Assembly (NCBI GenBank): GCA_016801885.1
Contig: CM028882.1
Location: 23,825,047 to 23,889,046, forward strand
DNA: 64,000 nucleotides
Direction of reading: 5' to 3'
DNA from: Toxotes chatareus
Taxonomy: Eukaryota > Chordata > Actinopteri > Toxotidae
The translations under genes and the position numbers were made by a program. Of this stretch, positions 37,230 through 48,400 are shown in pieces. How positions within the stretch are numbered: position 1 is the first letter of the stretch; each line of letters begins with the position of its first letter. The notes beneath the pieces were generated by a model that saw only the letters and a list, made by a program, of their open reading frames with translations, made no database searches and had not been told where the DNA came from.

Positions 37230-37496
37230 ACTCTATGAAAAGCTCCTCACAGTTTCCTGAAGCCTAAAGCTGACATCTTCATATTGTTAGTTTTGCTTGG
37301 CCGAAGATTTTCAGTTCGCTATCACATGTAGAGAAAAGCAGGAAATCCTAAAGATTAGGAGGCTGCAACCAGGAAATATTTGGCATTTTTTGCTTGGAAA
37401 ATGACTAAAGTTACTAGTTGGTTACAAAACCTTTTGCGAATGAATTTACTGTCTGTTGAGTAATCGATTGATCAACCAATTCTTTCAGCTCTGCTT
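37230..37496 (+). repeat. MITE-like family A copy (3' part)
   Basis: Contains TTTTCAGTTCGCTATCACATGTAGAG, GAGGCTGCAACCAGGAAATATTTGG, CTTGGAAAATGACTAAAG, a TAATCGATTGATCAACCAAT end and a terminal CAGCTCTGC. The ATGACTAAA and CAGCTCT words are shared with the 54.2-kb copy. Confidence 0.5.
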
Positions 37497-38355
37497 TAAC
37501 AGATGTTAACAGATTTTGTATTTATTGTGAATCTGTCTGTAGCAGTGAAATGCTCCAGACCCCTGAAGGTGACTTGTATGTTCTGTTTCATTAGTATTTC
37601 ATGAGAACTTATTGTTATTTCCCCCTTAACTCAGTGATTTGTACAGTTTTTAACCATGACAACAAGAAAGCACGATATATGATATATTTGTTAGTTTGCA
37701 TCGTTTTTGTTAATCATGCAAGTCAAGTCTCTGCTATCACAATAAATCATTTCCGCAGGTTTCTTTTAAACACAGACACACACCTCCCTGTGAAGAGGAA
37801 CCTGACCTGAGTCGCTGTAAATCACTCACTGTCACCGAACAGTAAATGTGCGTGTTTCATATTTATGTAACAGGCTGAGCAGGAGCAAAACAAGTTGTTC
37901 TGGTTTGTGTCTGCGAATGTCATTGCCCTGTTTTTGATTTTTACTTCTTCGGGGAGCTGGTGAGCTTTACTTGGATCAGATCGATTTCTACATCTGTTTG
38001 CTCTGTTCAGTATGGAGTGAATTATGGTGAGTCATGAGGTCTTTATCTTGTCTTTGTTCAGACTAAATGGGGAGATCCGTTTGTAAAGCGTTGGATTACT
38101 CTAAAAGGTCATAAGGACGAACTGATAGTTTGGTTTTCCCTCTGTACACATTGAAACCAGATACTTTCTAAGCTGAATGATGCCTTCAAGATACAAAAAA
38201 GCAGAAATAAATGCAACTGTGATATTACAGCAAAATACTGCTGAGTAACAGGATGCCACGATCGACAAGTACAAGCTTTTGGCTTCTGGTTCAGCACATT
38301 TAATCAGCTAATATCATTAAGTCAGGAACAAGGAAAACGGTGTGAATCATTGTAT

Positions 38356-38420
38356 GGTTGCAACTAATGATTTTTTTTGTTAATAGTTATTAATCTGATG
38401 ATTACTTTTACTTTGTTTGA
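38356..38420 (+). repeat. MITE-like family A end fragment
   Basis: GGTTGCAACTAATGATTTTT followed by AATAGTTATTAATCTGATGATTAC matches the left end of the family only. Confidence 0.45.
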
Positions 38421-41400
38421 AAGTAAAAAAAAAAAAAAGTGAAAACCATCCTAAATAAAATGCATGAAAATGTTTTTTGCTTTTCCAAATGGCTCCTGAT
38501 AAACGTGTTTAACACATCCTTTTATTTTGAAAGCTCATCTCTGGTCGTCCTAAATGAGGCCTCTGCTCAGTTTGGTTCAGATTTGGTGCTTTTGGCTTTT
38601 TGTTTACTGTCTGTTTTCACCCCTCAGCTGCTGAGGCCTGAAGGAAAATGCTGCTGTGTTGGTTAATAAGTTACCATCTATGAAAAGGCTTTTCCATTAC
38701 GTTCTATTGTCAGGCTCATTAGCTGTTTTTCAGCCACGAGTTGAAGGTCAGTGAGGCTGAAGAGGGACCGGGGCTTGTTAGCCACATTAGCTGCCCATGC
38801 GTTTCACCTGGAGGCCCAGCGGAGGGGTCGGTTCTACCCAAACAGCCTTAAAGTCCTGTTTCCCCTTATAGGACACAGATCGTTTGGCTGTCATCTGAGG
38901 AAGTCGTCTAATCTTAGCCGTGAAACTTATCCCTCCCGCTCAGAGGACTTGCCGGGTATAGGCTCGTTGTCGGGAGGCTTGTGGACTCAGTTGTGTGCTT
39001 GCTACCTGCATGCAGTGGGAGGAAGTTAGAATGAGAGTTACAGGTAAGCTGCATGAGCGGACTGTTAGAGCAGAAGATTCTGTGGTTTTGATGGAGGTTA
39101 ACATTTAACAACCAAACAAATACGTGACCTCGTAACTGTGGGTGTGTGGCTGCTGTAGGTGCGACTGTGCATCGGATCCTGCAGGCCTTGACCTGCAGCA
39201 CTGCTCTGTTCAGCATGTTCAGAACAGTAACACCTTGTTTTCTCTGTCAACCTCACACGATCCCCAGGACAAAGAAAATTTTCAAAATTTGAAAAACACA
39301 CTTTATTGGAATCAATTCTTCTAAACATCTGTTGGATGAAAGGTCCAGAAATGTAATGGGATAAGCCTCCATGCCACTTTTAAACCAGGAACTCGTGCAT
39401 GTGACATTTAAATCTTACAGACATTTGCTTTCAAGCGAGTCCACCCAGTTTTACTGAGTTATTATTATTCAACAGGCAACAGGTTTTCCTGAGGTTATTC
39501 ATAGAAATGCTGACATACCAGCACATCTCCGTCAGCAGAGTAAATTATGAGTAAAAACATGAGTTCGTCAGCATGTTGATCATTAACTGAATTTCATGTT
39601 GCTGCACAGCAGAAAGGAGAGAAAAGAAAGGTCCAGAATAATCTGTTAAAACCTTGACAGTCTTTCTTTTTAACCGACCAATCATTTCGATTGACCAGCT
39701 TTCCAGTTTCCCCCTCCGCTCGTTTATTAGCTCTCAAAGCCAGTAATGGAACATGCAAAGTGTAATATTTTGGTCTGGCAACCTTCATCAGCTTCTTGAA
39801 TTGTTGAATGATGGTGATGATGGTTATGATGAGGCGTGTGATCTGAGGATTTCCTGCTCCTTCCCTCAGGTTTGCGTTCTGGCAGCTCATGGAACAGGAC
39901 ACTTGGGAGATGTTGGGTCAGTTTGATGAGGTTTTTTTTTTTTGGTCATTGTTTCTTTGCATGGAGTTGGTCATTTTTCAATTGAACATGTTTTAAAATT
40001 GGCAAAGCTGCATTTGGATGCTAAGGGAGCATGAAATGTTTTCAACTGCTTTGTGTCCTCTTTTTCTGCTGTGCATACTTGTTGTTGTCGTTGATGTCAT
40101 TTTCATAATAACAGCAGGTTTTCTCTGTGCCAATAATTTAATCATTAACAACGTCAGCAGTTTTGACTATAACACCAAAATAACCCTGACGCTAAAATGC
40201 AGTTTAATAATTTCATGTTGTTGTGTGACGTATTGTAGCTGATTTTAAATGTGTCGGAGAGCAGCTCAGACGAGGAGGAGGAACCTCAGACTCTTCAGAA
40301 ACATGGCTGCGGTTTATTTGGGTGTCGGAACAGTTGGTAACAGACGGTTCACAGCTCTCCTCTCTGTATCAGATCTATAATAGCACTTCGGGTTGACTGT
40401 CGGCCTAATGACATAGCTGTGCTTCTTTATTTGGATTCATACTGTAAACAAGCGTCTACATGTGCTGCAGATGACTGAAAGCTCAGTGGATACTTCTGCA
40501 GTTGCCAAGAGCCATGGAAAATTTTAGAGTGGAAGAAAAAGAAATAAACAGCTGAAGTAGCAAGTGAAGGCTCAACATTTATCTAAAAGTAATGAATAAC
40601 TAAAATTAATTAAAGGATCAATGTGTGAGAATCTGCCAACTGTTGAAGTCATACTCCAAACAGACAGGGGGCAGCATATTGCAAGAAAGTGGAGGTGTTC
40701 ACTCGTATTGTGAGAAACAGGGGAATGCTCTCTTTGGTTCTGCCTCCTCCTTCTATTGGGAAAAATTCCTATGGACTTCTGCTGCATCAGTGGGCCGGTG
40801 GACCTTCAGAAAGTCCATAAAGTCAATTAGAAGTCTTACATTTACAAAAGCCCCATTGACCCATTAAAGAGCAGTAGTGGCTTGAATCTCACTGTTATAG
40901 AAAAGCAGATAAAAATGGCTTGACATCTTCAGAGTCCGTAAAAAGCACCTGGGTGTTTGTGACTCTCAGAGCCAACCTTTTCTGCATCTCTGCCCCTCCA
41001 GATGCTCTTTAAACAAACCAGTGGCCCCTCTGTGGCCCATGGACTCCACTTCTTCCCCTCGTGTTGGCTCCTTTTTATGAGAGGAGAACAGCTCTTTTGT
41101 TCCCGCTCATAATGTTTCCATTGATAATGACCAGAACAGCGCACACTGGACCTCTATGTTCATAAATGTCAGATGCAAACACACCTGTGAAAAAGCAGAG
41201 GTCAGCGCCGTCAGTCACATTAAGTGGGCTTCAGCTTGCACAAAGAAAGGCTTTTGTGTAACGGAACTTAAAATACATGGCAGATGGAGACCTGTCATGA
41301 TCTCAGTCAACTGCTTTTTTTTTTTTTAAGTATTTTATCTGTTTATATTTAGACCCATTACTTTAATATTAATGTAATAATGCTTTATTTGTTATAATAA

Positions 41401-41519
41401 TGATGATGATGTTCACAGCTGAAAGGATTAGTAGTCATGACTTTGCTGTTTACCTGTCTGTATGTGACTCGTCACTAACTTGATATGTGAGTAAATGTCT
41501 CCTCTGTGTTTTGTCTCAG

Positions 41520-41649
41520 TTTGCAGGTTGCATGGTAATCTGGACTTGATGCATGGCAGTTGCATGACCTCAGTAGGTCTTGTTGTGGGACTGAGAGCAA
41601 ACAGCTGCAGCCATGGCTCAAACCATGCACGTGAATGGCAATGGCCCAG
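41520..41649 (+). CDS. kank1: kank1 start-codon exon (5' UTR plus codons 1-12)
   Basis: A strong polypyrimidine/acceptor (CTCTGTGTTTTGTCTCAG) ends at 41519, and a donor CCCAG/GTAACA ends the exon at 41649. The ATG at 41613 is in a strong context (GCAGCCATGG) and encodes MAQTMHVNGNGP, like the N-terminus of vertebrate KANK1. The coding part is 41613-41649, leaving one base that completes the first codon of the next exon. Four upstream ATGs lie in the 93 nt before the start; one frame overlaps the main start (see findings). The 5' edge of the exon is inferred from the acceptor. Confidence 0.8.
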
Positions 41650-44600
41650 GTAACAAACCCTTTTTTGTTGCATTATTTAATTTTGCCTGATTACATTTTT
41701 TTAATTATGATTTTCTGTGTATTTGCAAAGCTGTAGCTTGTAGTTGTTTATGATTTTATGTGACATTAGCCTCTGTCTGTGAATTTGCATCATGAGGATC
41801 TTGTAGTTAACCTGTTCCCAGTCTCAGTTACCACGATTATTCTGTAGTTAGAAGAATGGCGGTGGTGAAACACCAACATGGTGATGTTGGTTTGCCTGCG
41901 ATGCACTGTTAGTAAATGTATCCCTACATGTGAAGTGATCCTGGCTGCCTCATGAACAATATGTGCTCATCCTGGCTAAATAAAAACGTGGCTGTTCAGG
42001 GATACAATGAGGCTAAATGTGGGTTCGGTGTCCAGTTTCAGGTTTATGTCAGGCATGTATATTTAACTGGTCAGCTTCTGCATCTCGTCTGTTTCTGTCT
42101 TGACAAACACACACAAGTGAAAGCTCACATTAAACATTTAGTAGAAGAAGATGATTGGCAGGATTTTATTTTTAGCTGAAGTCATTCGGTAACTTTTCGG
42201 GCACTGAAAAATGAATTTACATCAGCGGTCACTGCAGTGCCTGAAGTAGTTTCTTGTCTTTCGGTTTTTCGTCGTCGAAGACACCTTAAGGCTTTGAGGA
42301 TTCACTGCAGTGCAGTGTCAATGAAAATGACTAATTATGTTAGTTTTTAATACAGTTTTCTTGGTATTGCACATTTGCTTTTTGTGAAAAAGAATACAGG
42401 ATATGATATACCTCAACATTAGACCGAGTCTCGGTGTGGTATGGTTCCCATATTCTTCTCACAGATGTCTCACTTACTTGCAGGAATGTTAAACATTAGC
42501 TTATAGTGGATAAAAAAAAAAAAAAAAAAAGAAAATCCAAACAAAGTAGCTCTGTTGTTTCTGCACGTCTCATGCTTCTGAAACACACCGCGCTCATGTA
42601 GAGAAGATTTCCACACTTCAGTGTGAAATAAACGCTGTCAGCTGAGGCGCAGCTCTGAACACACACCTGCAGACGGCTCACATTCCTGGGCAGACTAACA
42701 GGAGAGAGTGAAGCTTCTTGCTTCCAAATCCCTCCAGGAATGCACAGCACGCAGGACACTTGCACACCGTCGTCAGCGTCAGTCTGCCACCAACATGCAT
42801 ACGACTCTGAGATGATACTCGGAGTATCATCTTTAGTGTGGAGATCTTGTTGAGAAAAATGTGTGGATACGTTTCAGAGGCTGACCGACCCAGCTGAGTG
42901 TTTTATTGTCAGTTTTGACAGAATGTGAGGGGGGAAAAAAAGCTGAGGAATGCTACGCTAACAGTGCTAACCTCCTCCCCCCCTTCAAAACTGTAAAAAT
43001 AGCTCCTGTGCAGTGTTGGCAGTTAACATGCCAAAGTGGTCACCTGCTGCACAGAAAGAATCAAGAATATGGCCATATTTAACCTGTAGTGTGGAGATGC
43101 TCCACAGCAGAACCCAGCGCTGAAAATCTGGTAATTTTTCTTTAAATAGTTTGTTTTATCCAGTTTTAGTACACGTGATGTACGACTCAGCCAGTGAAAT
43201 ATGTGTATGATATAAAAGACATGCCTCTGGATGAGCTTTGTAAAGTCTGAGAACATAATCTAAATGAAAGAATCTGGGTTATTTAGGCTTTAGATCTTTT
43301 TTTGAAAAACACTTTTAGCAGAATGTCTCGTCATGATACGAGGTGTTGGCGATACCGCTCCATTTTTATTCATGTTTATTTTGACCTTGTTACAGATATA
43401 ATTATATATGGTTTGAGCCTCCAGACAACACAATACTAAATTTGTTAAGCCAGCCTGTGCAGTAAGAACCCCCCTCCAAGATGAACTAACTGCCAAATGT
43501 GGGATGTGGGACGTCTCAACCAAGCATCACTCGCATTTTTCAGATAAAACCAAAGCTGATTTCAGTTTAACTAGAGTAATAGTCAGTTTTCCACTGTGAA
43601 ACCATTTTAAACTGGTCCTCAAAACATTTCCAGCACTCTTTAAAATAACTTTCAGCGATCATTCTGCTGATGTCTTTCATAATGTTGATGTTGCAAACTA
43701 TGACGATCTGAAATGTGATTCTGGCGTGGGATTTTTGTCCGATGCAAAATCAGCATAAAACACCAAAAGAGAAAACACCCCAACACCAAGTTCATGTGCT
43801 CCCATTCAGTGAATGTCTGTGTTGGTTGTCTAAAATAAAAACCCTGCAGAGGCTGAGTCATGGCTCACAGCAGACCATGGTGGCTTTGGCCCGACTTGAA
43901 TGTCACCAGTCTGTAGTGGACAGAAAACCCAGAGAGCAGCGGTCAGAGTCGGGCTGAAGGGTCGACCCCCCGCAGCTCATTCAAACCCACTAAAGTGGTT
44001 TCGTTTCTGCAGTGGGGACGGACCCAGCTGCCACTTAAAATACCCCGTGGTACCATTCAGTCACTTTCCTATTGTGTGTATTTATGTAAGTGCAGTGAGG
44101 TTTTAATAATGTGTGCCAAAGGGGCACGGTGCTGTGTCTTTGTAAACTAAACAGTCTAATTGTTTGTTTTATTCACTGGTCCTGATCATTCGAGACTCTG
44201 ACTGTCTTTACACAACAATGGTCGATGAATTAATGTAGTTGTAGTTTGTTTGAGTGTGACTGGATCTCATTGTGCAGTGATCGGTTCATTGCCAGGATCT
44301 GAAATGTGCTTCTTCAGCCAGCAGGGGCTGAAACACTACGACGGTGTACAAATCTGCAAAGGGTGCAGCGTAACAAGGCAGATTCGGTCCACTGTAGTGT
44401 GCTGTGTGGAGCATTTTATTGGTCAGGAAAATCATATGTGAGTTCCACAGAGATGTACTGCAGTCACAGGCTGGACAGACACAGGTGATTGTGTTGCACG
44501 CCATTTTTTTTATTTTTGAAAACTAGTCCTGTTTTCTTTTTAATGGCTGATCCTAAAGACAAGCTGGCTGATAAATAAAAAACATGATTATAACAAAAAT

Positions 44601-45441
44601 AATCTTTGTATTATTGGAAAAATATTGGAAAATAACTCAGCTGTTTGTAACATGATGTGGAGCAAAACAAGGACAAAATAATCTCAACTGCATCAGCTAA
44701 GATCTAATCCAGTAATTAGATTATTTTATCAAACTCATCAGATATTTTTTTTCTTTCTTTCTAAATGGACCTTATTTTTTGTAAATGTATTTTCCCCTGT
44801 GTCATCTGGCTCTTTGGCTGCAGTCTGTTTTCTATTTTAAATTGTTTAAAATAGAAGCTTTTGTTGACGTGTTCTTTTTTCTTAAGAAATATTTACTCTG
44901 TCAGGGTGCCGGTCTCTCGTAGGTGGTGAACTAAATAGTTTTTTTTTCCATTAAACCTGAGTTTGTGGCATTCATTGTTTTTCTTGACCATCTATGAGAA
45001 AACACTGACTGAGATGGGCAGAGTTTTTTTTTTTTTTTTGAAACTGCCTCAGTGTTTGCAGAGGAAGCTCAAACATTTCCTCCAGTCTGCATCATCATGT
45101 ACAGAGTTAAGTTGTTGAATTTGGCAGCAGCGCCTGGCACGGCCGTGTGAGTTCGTAGAAGAAGCTAATAGATCACCGTCAGCGCCACTGTTCACTTGGA
45201 AAAGGGCAGGAATGTGCAGCTTTAATGTACTCATTGTTTTTTGTTTTGTTTCCTTTTTTTTGTTTGTTTTTTTTACATGGACGGATGTGTCTCGCTGTTT
45301 GTTGTGTTGAGCTGCTGCAGTTTGAGGCACTGATCAAACATTGGCTCTACTTTTCTTTTGAGTAATTAGGCGCAAACAGCTCACAGGCAGAGCCAGGAAA
45401 TACCAGGCTGGCTGTATGAGAAAATGACTTCTCATACAGCC

Positions 45442-45492
<51 letters not shown>

Positions 45493-48400
45493 AGGCCACC
45501 AGAGTCCCCCCTCCACCCAAGCAATTGCATCATGCTCAGCTCTCACTCTGTGTAATGCACAGTGTGAGTATTTCAGCTGCGTGTATGAGACCAGTGCAAC
45601 TGTACAACGTCTCTGTCCAGTTTGAGTTTGTAGGTTTGTGTGAGGAAAATTCGAGTTTCACTTTAAAGTTTAGATTATTTGCTCCTGCACAAACTAAAAA
45701 TTGGGACCACATGCTGCTGGTAGAGTCGGGGGACAAATCAAACGAGAATGGCGCTCAGCAGAGCCCATGTCTCTGCCGAGGCCAATGTCAAACAATCCCG
45801 ATCTGCCCCAAAACTGAATGGCATCTTCCCAGGCCCATGATCCACATCTCCATCAAATCTGGTGCAAATCGGTTCAGTACTTTTTTGCATAATCCTGCTG
45901 ACCAAGAAACAGACAAAGGAGCTAATGAGTTTAATCACCACTTATAATTCTGTTATTCTTCGGTTTTATTCTTCTGATAAAGTTGTTGTTTCCTCTATAA
46001 ATAATCACAAAGTACAGAAAAATACCAAAAGCAAAAACTCAAACCCCCAAAATATTCAGTTTACGATATAAAACAGAGACAAGTAGCAGAAACTTCACAT
46101 TTTGATTTGATTTTCAGAATTAATGCTTTATTTTATGTTGATGGCCTAGAAGATTTGGTTTGGCTGTTATCAAAATTGCACATTTTTCAGCCATTGATGA
46201 TAAAACCATAGGAAGCTGATTGCAAAACATCTTTCTCCAGGAAAAAAAACCCTAAAACTATACAGAAAAAAAAGATGTGTGCATAATGAGGTGAGTGTTT
46301 CTGGGCTGCTTGATGATGTGTAGCTGAATCAGATGAACCAAACTGACTCAGACTGATGTGAAAACAGATCACTGATGTTTGACAGAAGTTCCCGAGGTTT
46401 AGCTGTGTTCAACTCAGGCCATGATTAAGCGAATAGTCTGGTTTTCAAGCTAAAAAGACACAAAATTAATGGATTTTTGAATTAAAACCAAGAGATTTCT
46501 GTTCTCATGTTGGAATACAAACAACTGGTAGACAGATTTAGACCAGTAGCCTAATTTATTCTGTCTCCAGTGGTGCTATGGATGTTAAAAGGCTTTTGTC
46601 AGCTCTAAATTTATACTTTTACAGAGCCAGTTCAAAATAAGCTGAGCCCTGCTTGTGTATTTTTCCTCACAGATTTAACACCAAGGTCCAAATTGGCCTT
46701 CAGAGCAATATTTTAAGAGCAAACACAGGGATTGAGCTCATGGGCCTAAAGTAACTGAAAGGATATTGGAGAACAGTTTTCGGTTTGTGCAGCATTTTAA
46801 ATAAATGAATGGTGCTAATAAAAACGAAACTATACAAAAAAAAAAAGCAAACAAAATGTCTTTATTGTTCAAGACCAGAGACAACCCAAAGTTTGGATGT
46901 GTTCAAAGAGATGTTATGCAGAACACATGCCTGTTAAACTGGAAATGGCTAAAACACGTGTCAGATCTTGTGTGTCGGTGAATTCGGCTACAAAGTGAAG
47001 TGTGAACGATTAGACTGTGGCTCCTTCGCGTATCAGTGCGTTTGACTTCATTTAAAGAGCAACTGTGCTCAGTCAGCACGTGGTTTCTGTTAGAGCCTCT
47101 GGCCTGGAAATCATCTGTGAAAGACATGCGAGTAGCTCCTGGAGACCAGCGAGTGAGAAATTTTAACAGCCAGATTTTCTTTACAGTCACTTTTACAGTC
47201 ACAATTAGACCGAAATATGTTAATATCTCAGCTGAGAGAAGTAGAGCAGTGCTGGGAAGCTGTGTGCCAAGCTCTGAATGCTATTTTTAAGTTGTTGACT
47301 TGGCACTTACATAATGTTTAGGGCAGTAATTAAAACTCCACTTGGTTGGTCAACTTCTTCAGCTGTTGTTGACCAAAAAAGGAGATTTTTTTTCCATATT
47401 TTGTATTGGGCTTTATCAATTTTTAAAAAGGTTTAATGATTAAGTCTGCACATTGTTCAGGATATTAGCCACACTGCTAGACTCCTCCATTACTATGAAC
47501 TCACACACTGTTGCCCCAAATACCCACTAGAGCACCAAATGTGGGTTCATCCGCCACTGAAAATAGTTCCCAAACTGTTTGGGTAATGTGCTCAAAGCTA
47601 CAGTGCCCAGCAGCTATTTAAGGAAAATACTGAAGTGAAACCACATATTTGTGAACTGTTTTTAAAGATTTGAATCTTCAGTAAGAACCAATATGTTAAA
47701 GAAAAGCAAAAACCAAAGTGCGTAGCCAGAACTAAGGTCCAGAAAGTAAAAACCGCTTATCGGTTTCTGTGTACAGCTCAGGGAATAGAAAGACTAATAT
47801 TCATGACAAAGATAACACCTCAGCTATGCCTTCTTTTGTATTTAAGAAACACAGCTTACAGTTTCCTAGTTTTGACAGACGTTGAAAGAGTCGTCCTTTA
47901 ATTGAGGAAAGACGATCCAGCAGATTGAGGCTGTGTCAGTGTTGTGTAATCCCTGTCAAACTGACAGTGTAACAGCTGTAGATAACTGGAGCAGGCTCCC
48001 GGGCTCTCGTCAGTGTCACTGTTGGCTCCCTGTCACTGGAGCGTGACCCCTTCAGTTGTCCCATGCTCATGAGGTCATCGCTCAGCTGTTGGGGGTCCCT
48101 GCGGGACCAGAGGGCCGCCTGTCACTCCTCTGAGAGTGTGACATGGCTGGTCAGCGCTCAGTAACTCGTGCCAGGGGGAGTCCTCCAAACCAGACAGCAC
48201 AAGACTGTGACTACGCTGCCACACGGAGATTATTTATACCTGGAAAAAAAACAAAACAGGATGTGCTTGTTTGAAGACAGTGCAAAGAGAAAACACACTC
48301 AGGACTTTGTGGATGCTTGATACTAAATTAAGGATTGATCATACAGAAAAAGAGCTTTATTTACTCAAACTGCTGTGATTGTTTGGCACTCCTGCTTGAA

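Larger units (their letters stand above)
15836..41519 (+). other. kank1: kank1 5' intron(s), about 25.7 kb
   Basis: No coding exon could be supported on either strand. Contents seen: MITE-like family A copies (about 22.25, 28.06, 32.67, 37.23 and 38.36 kb), GT and AC microsatellites (22575-22598, 31604-31626, 34704-34760), long poly-T tracts (about 34325-34348 and 36983-37010), a 22-bp palindrome (28718-28739), a candidate alternative first exon ending at 22777, and a CpG-bearing non-repetitive island at about 28.88-29.12 kb. The rest is ordinary A+T-rich intron sequence. Confidence 0.6.
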
